A stretch of DNA of 9,563 bases from an uncultured Candidatus Saccharibacteria bacterium (GCA_937988795.1 CALKHY010000182.1:1-9563), one strand, 5' to 3'. Shown: positions 1-6,158, numbered from the stretch's first letter. Notes: a model not told the origin generated them from the sequence alone. Numbers and translations are program-made.

Positions 1-1
1 C

Positions 2-598
2 CAGCAGGTACGGGCGTCGGTGGTCAAAATCGAAGGCCAAAGTTGCAACAATATCGTAGAAGGCTCAGGTTTTGTGGCTGGCAGCGGCCTGGTCGTTACT
101 AACGCGCACGTCGTTGCCGGCGTACGCGACCCGTTTGTGCTAGACCAGAATGGCAGGCATGATGCGCGTGTCGTACTCTTCGGCCCCGAGCTTGATATAG
201 CCATCCTGCGCACTGATGGACTCGCTGGTAAACCGCTTAAATTTGATAACACCCTTGCGCCGGTTGGCACGTCGACAGCCGTATTGGGCTATCCGTCGGG
301 CAGCGGGTTTACTGCCGAGCCTGGCGTTGTGCTCGAAACCTTCCAAGCCCAGGGACGCAACATCTATAACCAAGGATTAACCATCCGCGAAGTGTATTCG
401 GTCAAGACAAACATTGAGCAGGGCAACTCTGGCGGACCTCTAATTGACAAAGATGGCGAAGTGATAGGTGTTATCTTTGCCAAATCGGTTAATCACGACA
501 GCGTCGGCTATGCGCTGACTGCCCAGCAAGTGAGCGACAAGCTCGCCCAGGCCCGCAACCTGGCCGAGCGGGTGAGTACCCGCGCCTGTACCGTGTAA
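2..598 (+). CDS. MarP-like trypsin-fold serine protease (3' part; start lies before the window)
   Basis: This is an extracytoplasmic serine protease domain of the MarP/HtrA-like trypsin fold. The frame is open from base 2, and the residues before the GTG at 20 (QQVRAS) run directly into VVKIEG, the usual first strand of MarP protease domains, so the GTG is an internal valine and the real start is upstream. Numbering from that codon, the catalytic triad is His30 in TNAHVVAG (codon 107-109), Asp59 in DIAIL (194-196) and Ser137 in GNSGGPL (428-430). A Cys lies near each end of the domain (Cys9, Cys190), as in mycobacterial MarP, where the pair forms a disulfide that controls activity. MarP proteins carry an N-terminal multi-helix CvpA-like membrane domain; I infer one upstream but cannot see it. 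No PDZ domain follows. The gene lies 60 nt before a disulfide-forming VKOR protein, which fits. The protease call is secure; the MarP subgroup is likely. Confidence 0.88.
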   Translation, partial: QQVRASVVKIEGQSCNNIVEGSGFVAGSGLVVTNAHVVAGVRDPFVLDQNGRHDARVVLFGPELDIAILRTDGLAGKPLKFDNTLAPVGTSTAVLGYPSGSGFTAEPGVVLETFQAQGRNIYNQGLTIREVYSVKTNIEQGNSGGPLIDKDGEVIGVIFAKSVNHDSVGYALTAQQVSDKLAQARNLAERVSTRACTV

Positions 599-643
599 AC
601 CTCGCGTTTCCTGGTTAATGCAGCTCGCTGGAAAATTAAAATT

Positions 644-652
644 TGCTATACT
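644..652 (+). promoter_or_regulatory. Extended -10 promoter of the VKOR gene, leaderless geometry
   Basis: An extended -10 (TGC followed by TATACT) ends 6 nt before the ATG at 659. Transcription starting about 7 nt after the hexamer would begin at the A of the start codon. There is no Shine-Dalgarno sequence between them. I see no convincing -35 hexamer, which the TGn extension can replace. The layout matches the other promoters at 6144-6152 and 7536-7544. Confidence 0.6.
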
Positions 653-658
653 AAAATC

Positions 659-1270
659 ATGAAACTATTTGGGGGAATTACACTCGAGCGAGCCATTCCG
701 TGGCTTTTGGTAATTGCAGGCGCTATCGGCCTGTTGCTTTCATGCATCATCATGTACGACAAAGTTGCACTGGCGGAGAATCCGAATTTCCAAACCGGAT
801 GCGATATTAATCCAATTGTCAGCTGCGGCTCGGTGATGAAATCAGCCCAGTCTACAGCGTTCTGGAACATCCCAAATCCGTTCATCGGGATGGCGGGTTT
901 TACGGTGGTTCTGACCACCGGTATGGCAATTCTAGCCGGCGCAAAATTTAAGCGCTGGTACTGGCTGGGTTTACAGGCCGGCACTATCTTCGGCCTTGGA
1001 TTTGTGCACTGGCTGTTCTACCAAAGCGTGTATCACATCAATGCGCTGTGCCCGTTCTGCATGGGTGTATGGGTCACGACCATCACGACGTTCTGGTACG
1101 TCACGCTATACAACATTCAGGCCGGCCACATTAAGGTAAAAGGTGCGCTCGAAAAAGTTGCAACGTTCGCCCGCAAACATCATTTGGACATCCTGTTTTT
1201 CTGGTTCCTACTGATCGCATTCTTCATCCTCAAGCACTTCTGGTACTACTACGGCGAGCAGCTGCTCTAG
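659..1270 (+). CDS. Vitamin K epoxide reductase (VKOR) family disulfide-generating membrane protein
   Basis: This is an integral membrane quinone-dependent thiol oxidoreductase, which in bacteria reoxidises a DsbA-like partner so that exported proteins gain disulfides. The 203 residues contain both VKOR cysteine pairs: the loop pair Cys48/Cys56 (CX7C, as in human VKOR) and the active-site CPFC at 131-134 at the end of a membrane helix. Helices are visible near residues 13-33, 75-94, 101-121 and 130-152, with a further one near 178-195. No thioredoxin-like domain is fused at the C terminus, unlike cyanobacterial VKOR, so a separate DsbA-like partner is expected elsewhere. The ATG start is supported by the promoter ending 6 nt before it. 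It is followed 11 nt later by a small membrane protein gene. Family assignment is firm; the physiological electron acceptor is not visible. Confidence 0.92.
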   Translation: MKLFGGITLERAIPWLLVIAGAIGLLLSCIIMYDKVALAENPNFQTGCDINPIVSCGSVMKSAQSTAFWNIPNPFIGMAGFTVVLTTGMAILAGAKFKRWYWLGLQAGTIFGLGFVHWLFYQSVYHINALCPFCMGVWVTTITTFWYVTLYNIQAGHIKVKGALEKVATFARKHHLDILFFWFLLIAFFILKHFWYYYGEQLL

Positions 1271-1273
1271 ACT
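1268..1273 (+). promoter_or_regulatory. Possible internal -10 hexamer overlapping the VKOR stop codon
   Basis: TAGACT, whose first three bases are the TAG stop of the VKOR gene, lies 8 nt before the ATG at 1282. The same hexamer and the same 8-nt spacing occur before the gene at 7553. There is no TGn extension and no Shine-Dalgarno sequence here. It could give the small downstream gene its own leaderless transcript, or be chance within an operon. Confidence 0.35.
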
Positions 1274-1281
1274 TCTAAACT

Positions 1282-1536
1282 ATGAACAACCAAAAGCGGA
1301 TGGCTATTATCGAGGCGATCGGCTGGTATGGGCCGGTCGCCTTAATCTTAGCCTATGCGCTGGTCAGTTTTGGCGTTGTCGGGGCAGAGAGTTACGCGTT
1401 TCAGCTCCTCAACTTAACCGGCGCCATTGCCATTATCGTCATCTCAGCGGCCAAAAAGGTCTACCAGTCGGTAGCACTCAATATTTTCTGGTCGATTATC
1501 GCAGTTGTTGCGCTGGTGCGGCTATTTATTGCTTAG
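1282..1536 (+). CDS. Small CBU_0592-like integral membrane protein
   Basis: This 84-residue hydrophobic protein has three predicted membrane helices (about residues 13-33, 38-56 and 62-82). The pattern WYGPVALILAYAL, then LNLTGAIAIIVIS, then a NIFW motif matches the CBU_0592-like membrane family (hypothetical proteins of about 80 residues with a conserved LN-x-x-G segment and an N-x-x-W segment). The family has no established biochemical role. It starts 11 nt after the VKOR stop on the same strand and may be cotranscribed with it. Its last 11 nt overlap the 3' end of the convergent iron permease-like gene. Family recognition is by memory of the motif pattern and is fairly confident; no function can be claimed. 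Confidence 0.78.
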   Translation: MNNQKRMAIIEAIGWYGPVALILAYALVSFGVVGAESYAFQLLNLTGAIAIIVISAAKKVYQSVALNIFWSIIAVVALVRLFIA

Positions 1537-2041
1537 ACGTAGGGGCTTTGTCACCCTTTTTACTGTCCAAGCCAAGCGGCCACAGCATGGTTGTTATAAC
1601 CTTACTCGGTATTTTTGCCAGGGTAAGGCGCTTCGAGCGCTCTTCTTCGATCTTCTTGCGCAATTTAGCCAGAGCAGGGGTGGGCGGCGACTTTTCGTGT
1701 AGGCGCTTAAACTCTTCGGCAAGTTGCTCCAACTCCTCGTCGGAGATATCCTCCAGTCCTACGAACATGTTACGCGCACCAGTCTGGGTTTTGATGAGCT
1801 CGTCGAGCTTAAGCTGGATAGCCTTGGCGTCACGGTTCTGCGTGTTCTGGATAAGGAACACCATGAGGAACGTGACGATCGTAGTGCCGGTATTAATCAC
1901 TAACTGCCAAGTGTCCGAATAATGGAAGGCGTGACCGCTGACTGCCCAAATTATGATAGCGGCAAGCGCAGCGGTGAATACGTACGGCGACCCCGCCCAT
2001 ATTGACACCTTGTTGGCGAACGAGCGAAACCTGTTTTTCAT
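1526..2041 (-). CDS. Low-affinity iron permease family (PF04120-like) two-helix membrane protein
   Basis: The 171-residue protein has two membrane helices (about residues 19-36 and 46-64) followed by the family hallmark FLIQNTQNRD at 62-71 and a KAIQLKLDELI helix. These features identify the 'low affinity iron permease' family. The name comes from a fungal protein; iron transport is unproven for most bacterial members. The C-terminal half is longer than the family core, charged and probably helical or coiled-coil (about residues 95-145), and ends in a Lys-rich tail. I chose the ATG at 2041 over an in-frame TTG at 2077 because that TTG is the first part of a perfect -35 box (TTGACA), 17 nt from a -10 hexamer ending just before the ATG. 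Its 3' end overlaps the convergent gene by 11 nt. Family confident, function unknown. Confidence 0.85.
   Translation of the reverse strand: MKNRFRSFANKVSIWAGSPYVFTAALAAIIIWAVSGHAFHYSDTWQLVINTGTTIVTFLMVFLIQNTQNRDAKAIQLKLDELIKTQTGARNMFVGLEDISDEELEQLAEEFKRLHEKSPPTPALAKLRKKIEEERSKRLTLAKIPSKVITTMLWPLGLDSKKGDKAPTSKQ
1541..1561 (+). terminator. Weak candidate terminator for the VKOR/CBU_0592 operon
   Basis: A short GC stem (GGG at 1542-1544 with CCC at 1554-1556, plus a possible A-T closing pair) is followed by five T residues at 1557-1561, just past the stop at 1536. The stem is only 3-4 bp with a loop of about 9 nt, weak for an intrinsic terminator. It lies inside the coding region of the convergent gene. 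Confidence 0.25.
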
Positions 2042-2048
2042 ACTTTGA

Positions 2049-2077
2049 ACTGTAATTCTAATGCTTGCGCTTGTCAA
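2049..2077 (-). promoter_or_regulatory. Full -35/-10 promoter, leaderless, for the iron permease-like gene
   Basis: On the minus strand TTGACA (2077-2072) is separated by exactly 17 nt from TACAGT (2054-2049), and the ATG follows after 7 nt. A transcript starting about 7-8 nt beyond the -10 would begin at or next to the start codon. The promoter lies in the 69-nt gap after the ABC permease gene, so this gene is probably transcribed independently of the transporter. It is the only promoter here with a consensus -35. Confidence 0.7.
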
Positions 2078-2110
2078 TCAAGGCTGCCCTCTTGTTTTAT
2101 CGCCAAAAAT

Positions 2111-3349
2111 CTATTCGTGACGGAGGGCTTCGATGGGATCTTTGCGCGCGGCTTTGATAGCCGGAACAGAACCGAAGATTATGCCAATAGCAATCGATAC
2201 GCCGGCAGCAATACCAATTGCCGGCCAGGAGATAACCGGGTCAAGATCGGTGTACAGACGCAGCAGACCAATGACGGCCGTAGATATGATGATGCCGATA
2301 ACGCCGCCGACCAGACTCAACACCGTCGCCTCCAGCACAAACTGGTTCAAAATCTGACGGCTGGTGGCACCGACTGCCTTGCGCACCCCAATCTCGTGCA
2401 TGCGCTCAGTCACGATGAGCAGCATAATGTTCATGATGCCCACGCCGCCCATAAGCAAAGCAATGACGGCGACGGCAAAGATCCACATCGACAGCAGTCG
2501 GATTACGCTACTGCCGGCGTTAATACTCTCGCGCGATTCAAGCACGCTGAAGTCACGTTCGCCGTCGCGGGCAGCAGCCATGGTATTGCGGATCGATTTG
2601 ATCGTCTCACCCAGTTTGCCGGCGCTCGTTGGCTTGGCTAGAATGGCGTATGGTGTCACGGAATTGCTAGTCAGGCGGATAGCAGTCTTGTAGGGAATGA
2701 ATACAACGTTGTCAAAGCTGGCGGTAGGCGAGAAGGGCACCTTGGCAAACGGCTCGAAAATGCCGCGCACCTGAAAACTCTGGCCGCGGAATTCAAACGT
2801 CTTACCTAAAGGCACCGGCTCGTCAAAGATGGCATAGGCTGCCTGCTGGCCGAGTACGGCATAGTTGGCGCCTTCGTCCTCCTCAGTCCAGAAGCTGCCG
2901 TATGCCAACCCCTGGTTGAGTAGCTGCGGCATGTCTGCGCCCGTTCCCACGACCTTGGTGCTCGAAATGATCGTTTTTTCGTCGAATTCCAGCGTGCCTG
3001 GGATCAGCATCAGTGGCGCATGCAGGCGTACACCCTCGGCCTTGCCAACCAGTTCAATGTCGTTGTTTGTCAGATTCACAGCACTAGACATGCCAAACAC
3101 TACATCGGAGCGTCCCAAACCGCCTGGCGACGTGCCACCTGTGTCGTCCGGCCGCACGATGATAAGGTCGTTGCCAAAATGGGCCAGCGTGCCGGCGATC
3201 TGCCGCTTCACACCCTCACCAATGCCGACAACCGTGACCACGGCCACGATGCCAACGATAATGCCGAGCATCGTCAAGAAACTGCGCCACTTGGAACTTT
3301 TGACGCTGTCATACGCCATGCGCAGTTGCCCACGTAATATAGCGCTCAT
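2111..3349 (-). CDS. MacB/FtsX-type ABC transporter permease
   Basis: This is a permease of the MacB/LolCE/FtsX superfamily (type VII ABC, mechanotransmission type), which handles envelope substrates rather than simple solute import. In its 412 residues, helix 1 spans about 22-44 (preceded by SSKWRSFLTMLGIIVG). A large extracytoplasmic MacB_PCD domain covers about 45-270. A C-terminal FtsX core with three helices (about 285-308, 340-362 and 376-398) follows. The signature between helices 2 and 3, ERMHEIGVRKAVGAT, and the terminal KAARKDPIEALRHE are classic for the family. Its ATG overlaps the ATPase stop by 4 nt (ATGA), indicating translational coupling. No MacA-like adaptor or outer-membrane factor is adjacent, as in monoderm bacteria that use such pumps for peptide or lipid export or sensing. 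The substrate cannot be told. Confidence 0.93.
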   Translation of the reverse strand: MSAILRGQLRMAYDSVKSSKWRSFLTMLGIIVGIVAVVTVVGIGEGVKRQIAGTLAHFGNDLIIVRPDDTGGTSPGGLGRSDVVFGMSSAVNLTNNDIELVGKAEGVRLHAPLMLIPGTLEFDEKTIISSTKVVGTGADMPQLLNQGLAYGSFWTEEDEGANYAVLGQQAAYAIFDEPVPLGKTFEFRGQSFQVRGIFEPFAKVPFSPTASFDNVVFIPYKTAIRLTSNSVTPYAILAKPTSAGKLGETIKSIRNTMAAARDGERDFSVLESRESINAGSSVIRLLSMWIFAVAVIALLMGGVGIMNIMLLIVTERMHEIGVRKAVGATSRQILNQFVLEATVLSLVGGVIGIIISTAVIGLLRLYTDLDPVISWPAIGIAAGVSIAIGIIFGSVPAIKAARKDPIEALRHE

Positions 3350-4218
3350 TTCTTGGCCGCCTTTCTAGCTTTCTTTTTAGCTTTTGTTTGCTTTTTGGAC
3401 GACTTTTGTTCGGGTTCAACTTTGTCGCCGCCCGGCGTTGCCTTCATGAGCGTGGACACGCCGGCGAGGTCGTCTTCTTCAGTCTTAACGGGCGACGCGT
3501 AAATAGCCTTGCGTGCAATCTTGGCAATGTCGCCGATGGCCGTTTGTTCATCGTGCACGATCTGGCCGTCATGCATATACACCACGCGGCTTGCGTAACG
3601 CGTGAGTTCCGGGTTGTGCGTCACGAACAGGATAGTCGTGCCGGTTTTGTGGATCTCGCTTAACAGCTCCATAACCAGGCGTGAACTGTTGCTGTCCAAG
3701 TTGCCGGTCGGCTCGTCGGCAATGATGATGCGCGGATTGTTCACGAGCGCACGGGCAATGGCTGCACACTGCGCCTGTCCGCCGCTCAGGTGGCGCGGGT
3801 AGTAAAACTCGCGACCCAAAAGCCCCACACGCTCCAGCATGTTGGTTGCCGCCTTGATGCGTTTGCGCGTGCTCATGCCCTTGTAGGCAAGGGGCAGGGC
3901 AACGTTTTCGAGCACGGTCAGCCGTGGCAGCAAGTTAAAGAACTGGAACACAAAGCCGATGGTGTCGCGGCGAACCTTGGCCTGCTGGCCGGAGCGGAGC
4001 CGCTCCACCGGCCGGCCCTGCAGGTTGTACGCGCCGTGTGTCGGGCGGTCGAGCAGGCCGATAATGTTCATGAGCGTCGACTTACCACAGCCGCTCGGGC
4101 CCATCACAGCCACGAACTCACCCTCTTCAATACTCAAAGACACACTGTCGAGCGCCACGGTCGTAGCGTCGCCAAAACCATACAATTTACTGACGTCCTG
4201 AAGCTCAATAATGGGCAT
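3346..4218 (-). CDS. MacB/LolD/FtsE-type ABC transporter ATP-binding protein
   Basis: This ATPase powers the overlapping downstream permease. All motifs are present in order: Walker A GPSGCGKST (40-48), Q-loop Gln92, signature LSGGQ (144-148), Walker B IIIADEP (164-170) with catalytic Glu169, D-loop near 174-175 and H-loop His201. The GNLDS segment and overall layout place it in the LolD/MacB group. Two oddities: the usual Arg after the signature (LSGGQ-x-x-R) is Cys151 (codon TGT, one base from CGT), and there is an extra C-terminal tail of about 55 residues after the nucleotide-binding domain, ending in a Lys/Ala-rich stretch (about 271-290) that is probably disordered or nucleic-acid/membrane-surface binding. 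The start is supported by a TAGACT hexamer 11 nt upstream. The permease ATG overlaps the stop codon. Confidence 0.93.
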   Translation of the reverse strand: MPIIELQDVSKLYGFGDATTVALDSVSLSIEEGEFVAVMGPSGCGKSTLMNIIGLLDRPTHGAYNLQGRPVERLRSGQQAKVRRDTIGFVFQFFNLLPRLTVLENVALPLAYKGMSTRKRIKAATNMLERVGLLGREFYYPRHLSGGQAQCAAIARALVNNPRIIIADEPTGNLDSNSSRLVMELLSEIHKTGTTILFVTHNPELTRYASRVVYMHDGQIVHDEQTAIGDIAKIARKAIYASPVKTEEDDLAGVSTLMKATPGGDKVEPEQKSSKKQTKAKKKARKAAKK

Positions 4219-4229
4219 AGTTATTTCTT

Positions 4230-4235
4230 AGTCTA
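4230..4235 (-). promoter_or_regulatory. -10 hexamer for the ABC transporter operon
   Basis: TAGACT on the minus strand ends 11 nt before the ATG at 4218, giving a predicted leader of about 4-5 nt. It has no TGn extension and only poor -35 candidates. The hexamer is identical to those of pyrH and the coiled-coil operon. Confidence 0.45.
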
Positions 4236-4300
4236 CGCTTACAATTACAGTTATCGCAAGGTGTTTTTAGAAGAAATTCCCCTTTATTCAAAATTTATTT

Positions 4301-4323
4301 AATGATCATTCTTTAAACGTTTA
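4301..4323. repeat. Two adjacent perfect 10-bp palindromes upstream of tRNA-Ser
   Basis: AATGATCATT (4301-4310) and TAAACGTTTA (4314-4323) are each perfectly self-complementary and are separated by 3 nt. The second ends next to where a -35 element would lie for the tRNA -10. They may be operator half-sites or chance in AT-rich DNA. Confidence 0.35.
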
Positions 4324-4342
4324 GTTTAACAGTAAGTTGCGA

Positions 4343-4348
4343 TATAAT
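4343..4348 (+). promoter_or_regulatory. Consensus -10 of the tRNA-Ser gene
   Basis: A perfect TATAAT lies 10 nt before the mature 5' end of the tRNA at 4359, so transcription would start about 3-4 nt before it. The best -35 candidate, TTAGTT at 4321-4326 with a 16-nt spacer, is weak. This promoter probably also serves the MFS gene downstream. Confidence 0.6.
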
Positions 4349-4358
4349 TAAACGACGA

Positions 4359-4448
4359 GGAGAGGTGTCCGAGTGGTTGAAGGAGCACGCTTGGAAAGCG
4401 TGTATACGGGCAACCGTATCGCGGGTTCGAATCCCGCCCTCTCCGCCA
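4359..4448 (+). tRNA. tRNA-Ser (anticodon GGA), CCA encoded
   Basis: A complete 90-nt type II tRNA. The acceptor stem pairs GGAGAGG (4359-4365) with CCTCTCC (4438-4444). The anticodon stem is CACGC/GCGTG (4386-4390, 4398-4402) around loop TTGGAAA, with anticodon GGA at 4393-4395, which reads UCC and UCU. The long variable arm typical of serine forms a 6-bp hairpin ATACGG/CCGTAT closed by a GCAA tetraloop. The T arm is GCGGG-TTCGAAT-CCCGC, ending at 4437. The discriminator base is G (4445), usual for serine, and CCA (4446-4448) is encoded in the DNA. Confidence 0.97.
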
Positions 4449-4469
4449 TCTAGAGACAGCCCAAAAAAT

Positions 4470-5681
4470 ATGCGTAAACTAGTATCGAAACTCCAGTCAC
4501 AACACAGCCATTTCCTGTCGCTTAACGCGCTGCATATATTCAACGATGGCTTTCAAGCAAGCTTGCTATTACTACTGCCATTTATTGCCGCCACGCAGCA
4601 TCTCAGCCTTACCGAGGTTGGCATACTGGGTACGGTTGTTAATGTATCTGGTATTATCCTGGCGCTGCCAGCTGGCTATTTGGCCGTGAAGTTTGGCGGA
4701 CTTAAGACACTGGTTGCTGCATTGTTCGTGTACGCGCTAGCCTTTGCCGGGGTGGGGATCTTGCATAATTACTACGCGCTCTTTGGCATGTTCCTGCTGG
4801 CAGGCATTGGGTTTGGCTTATTCCATCCAATCGCATTCGGCCTTATTGCCAAATGGACGCCCAAAGAACGGCGCGGCCGGACCATTGGGAACTTTACTGC
4901 CATTGGCGACGTGGGCCGCATCGCGATCACCGCGGCGCTGTCGTTTATTGTAGTTCTGATTGGCTGGGAAAATACCGCGCTTTTGTACGCTGGCGCAGCA
5001 ATTCTTTTGGGTGCGGGTGTTCGGATGTTTCTGCGCGGGCGTGAAGCTCCACAAAACAAGACAGCCCCGCCAATCGATATGTCTTTGTGGCAAATTCTAC
5101 GAAACCGGCGACTTGTTTTTGCGCTCGCCGCCGCGGCGCTGGACTCCTTTGCCAGTGCTTCGCTATACGTCTTTCTGCCATTCCTGCTACTCCTTAGGGG
5201 TATCGATCCAGCACTACTCGGAAGCTTCACGGCTGCATTTTTCTTTGGCAACCTGTTCGGCAAGACATTGCTTGGACGACTCACGGATAAAATTGGCAGC
5301 ATCAATGTTTTTCTGGCGTCCGACCTATTGATGGCGATCTTCATCATGCTTCTGGCAACCGTAACCCAAGTCTGGGCGATTATCGGTTGCGCGATCATCC
5401 TTGGTGTGTTTGCAAAAGGAACCGTGCCGGTACTGCAGGCTATGATGTCAGATGCGGTCGAACATCACGGCAACTACGAAAAAACGTTCGGCATAGCTGG
5501 CGCGATCACCAATACCGCAATCGCTGTTGCACCCATATTGCTTGGTGCGATTTCTGATCACTTTAGCATCGTCGTTGCGTTTTATATTATGGGCTTTGCT
5601 GCACTACTGGCGCTCATACCGGGACTTGGCTATTACTTGACCGCACATCCGCGCCCAACTTTAACCGAAAAGAAATCATAA
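4470..5681 (+). CDS. Major facilitator superfamily (MFS) transporter
   Basis: A 403-residue polytopic membrane protein with about 12 helices in two six-helix halves, separated by a polar loop around residues 190-212. The N-terminal half shows MFS features: [14 protein letters not shown] at helix 1, a conserved FHP motif ([10 protein letters not shown]), and the charged loop [13 protein letters not shown] after helix 4. The FHP segment and N-terminus recall the fosmidomycin-resistance/sugar-efflux type of MFS exporters, but the substrate is not determinable. The start is the ATG at 4470; a GTG 105 nt upstream in the same frame lies inside the tRNA and is not a real start. There is no clear Shine-Dalgarno sequence, and the ATG is 21 nt from the tRNA 3' end, so the message is probably released by tRNA processing. 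The stop is 2 nt from the convergent Nudix gene. Confidence 0.88.
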   Translation: MRKLVSKLQSQHSHFLSLNALHIFNDGFQASLLLLLPFIAATQHLSLTEVGILGTVVNVSGIILALPAGYLAVKFGGLKTLVAALFVYALAFAGVGILHNYYALFGMFLLAGIGFGLFHPIAFGLIAKWTPKERRGRTIGNFTAIGDVGRIAITAALSFIVVLIGWENTALLYAGAAILLGAGVRMFLRGREAPQNKTAPPIDMSLWQILRNRRLVFALAAAALDSFASASLYVFLPFLLLLRGIDPALLGSFTAAFFFGNLFGKTLLGRLTDKIGSINVFLASDLLMAIFIMLLATVTQVWAIIGCAIILGVFAKGTVPVLQAMMSDAVEHHGNYEKTFGIAGAITNTAIAVAPILLGAISDHFSIVVAFYIMGFAALLALIPGLGYYLTAHPRPTLTEKKS

Positions 5682-5683
5682 CA

Positions 5684-6109
5684 CTACACTGCAATAAGCT
5701 CGCAAAATTCCGGCGGATACTTTTGGGCCAGGCGCTTGGCAGCTTCTCTAGGCGGCAGCCAAGCGTATTCAATCATACCGTCGCTTGGCACGATGGTTGC
5801 GTCGTCTGGGATAGCACACTCATAAATACTTAAGATCAGCCCGACATCGCCGGACTCAATTGGGAGGCGAAGCGGCGACAGTACCATACCAAGATGCTTG
5901 CCAATTGCAATACTCCGCACACCGGTTTCTTCCTCAATCTCGCGCCGCAATGTCTCCTCAACGCCATGCCCGCGTTGCACGCGCCCGCCTGGAATATCCC
6001 AATACTCTTTGCCACCCACTGCAGCGGGATCAACATGTAGTAACAAGATTTCGCCGTGTTTATTGCGGATCAACGCCTTTATCCCAAGGTGGAAAATATC
6101 TTCGCTCAC
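5684..6109 (-). CDS. Nudix family hydrolase
   Basis: This is a 141-residue metal-dependent pyrophosphohydrolase acting on a nucleoside diphosphate-linked compound, such as damaged NTPs or nucleotide sugars. The Nudix box runs from Gly42 to Val64 with the catalytic core R56-E57-I58-x-E60-E61-x-G63-V64, preceded by the typical YWDIPGGRV segment. The Glu usually found six residues after the box Gly is His48; that position is not a direct metal ligand, so activity is likely retained. Substrate specificity cannot be predicted. The gene starts with GTG at 6109, supported by a Shine-Dalgarno AAGGA 7 nt upstream (6121-6117), unlike the ATG-started leaderless neighbours. It is divergent from the metallo-hydrolase gene with a 49-bp gap and convergent with the MFS gene. 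Confidence 0.9.
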   Translation of the reverse strand: MSEDIFHLGIKALIRNKHGEILLLHVDPAAVGGKEYWDIPGGRVQRGHGVEETLRREIEEETGVRSIAIGKHLGMVLSPLRLPIESGDVGLILSIYECAIPDDATIVPSDGMIEYAWLPPREAAKRLAQKYPPEFCELIAV

Positions 6110-6116
6110 TCTTTCG

Positions 6117-6121
6117 TCCTT
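6117..6121 (-). promoter_or_regulatory. Shine-Dalgarno of the Nudix gene (decides the GTG start)
   Basis: AAGGA on the minus strand lies 7 nt before the GTG at 6109, an ideal ribosome-binding distance. It supports a non-ATG start and contrasts with the neighbouring genes that lack any such signal. Confidence 0.65.
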
Positions 6122-6143
6122 CGACTATGTACTTACAAGCAGA

Positions 6144-6152
6144 TGATACACT
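6144..6152 (+). promoter_or_regulatory. Extended -10 promoter of the MBL-fold gene, leaderless geometry
   Basis: TGA followed by TACACT ends 6 nt before the ATG at 6159, the same spacing as at the VKOR gene, and both are followed by an A-rich run. No Shine-Dalgarno sequence is present, so the transcript probably starts at the start codon. Confidence 0.6.
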
Positions 6153-6158
6153 AAAAAT

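Larger units (their letters stand above)
4219..4358. other. AT-rich 140-bp intergenic region between divergent ABC operon and tRNA-Ser
   Basis: This is the longest non-coding stretch of the window and is clearly more AT-rich than the genes. It holds the ABC operon -10 (4230-4235, minus), the tRNA -10 (4343-4348, plus) and two adjacent perfect 10-bp palindromes (4301-4310 and 4314-4323). I see no open reading frame or RNA gene in it beyond these. Confidence 0.7.

Noticed and set aside
20..22. GTG as the start of the serine protease
   Set aside because: The frame is open from base 2, and the residues before it continue the conserved first strand of the protease domain, so it is an internal valine of a gene cut by the window edge.
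2045..2641. 198-residue plus-strand frame opposite the ABC permease
   Set aside because: Its His/Asp/Asn-rich translation is typical of an antisense shadow, and the opposite strand encodes a clear MacB/FtsX permease.
4772..5398. 208-residue open frame on the minus strand inside the MFS gene
   Set aside because: It lies entirely opposite a well-supported MFS gene, has a low-complexity Arg/Ser/Pro-rich translation and shows no motif or start signal.
6110..6158. A -10 box for the Nudix gene in the divergent 49-bp gap
   Set aside because: Only loose TA-rich matches exist on the minus strand (around 6124-6131) and none has the TANACT form or a fitting -35, so I did not annotate one.
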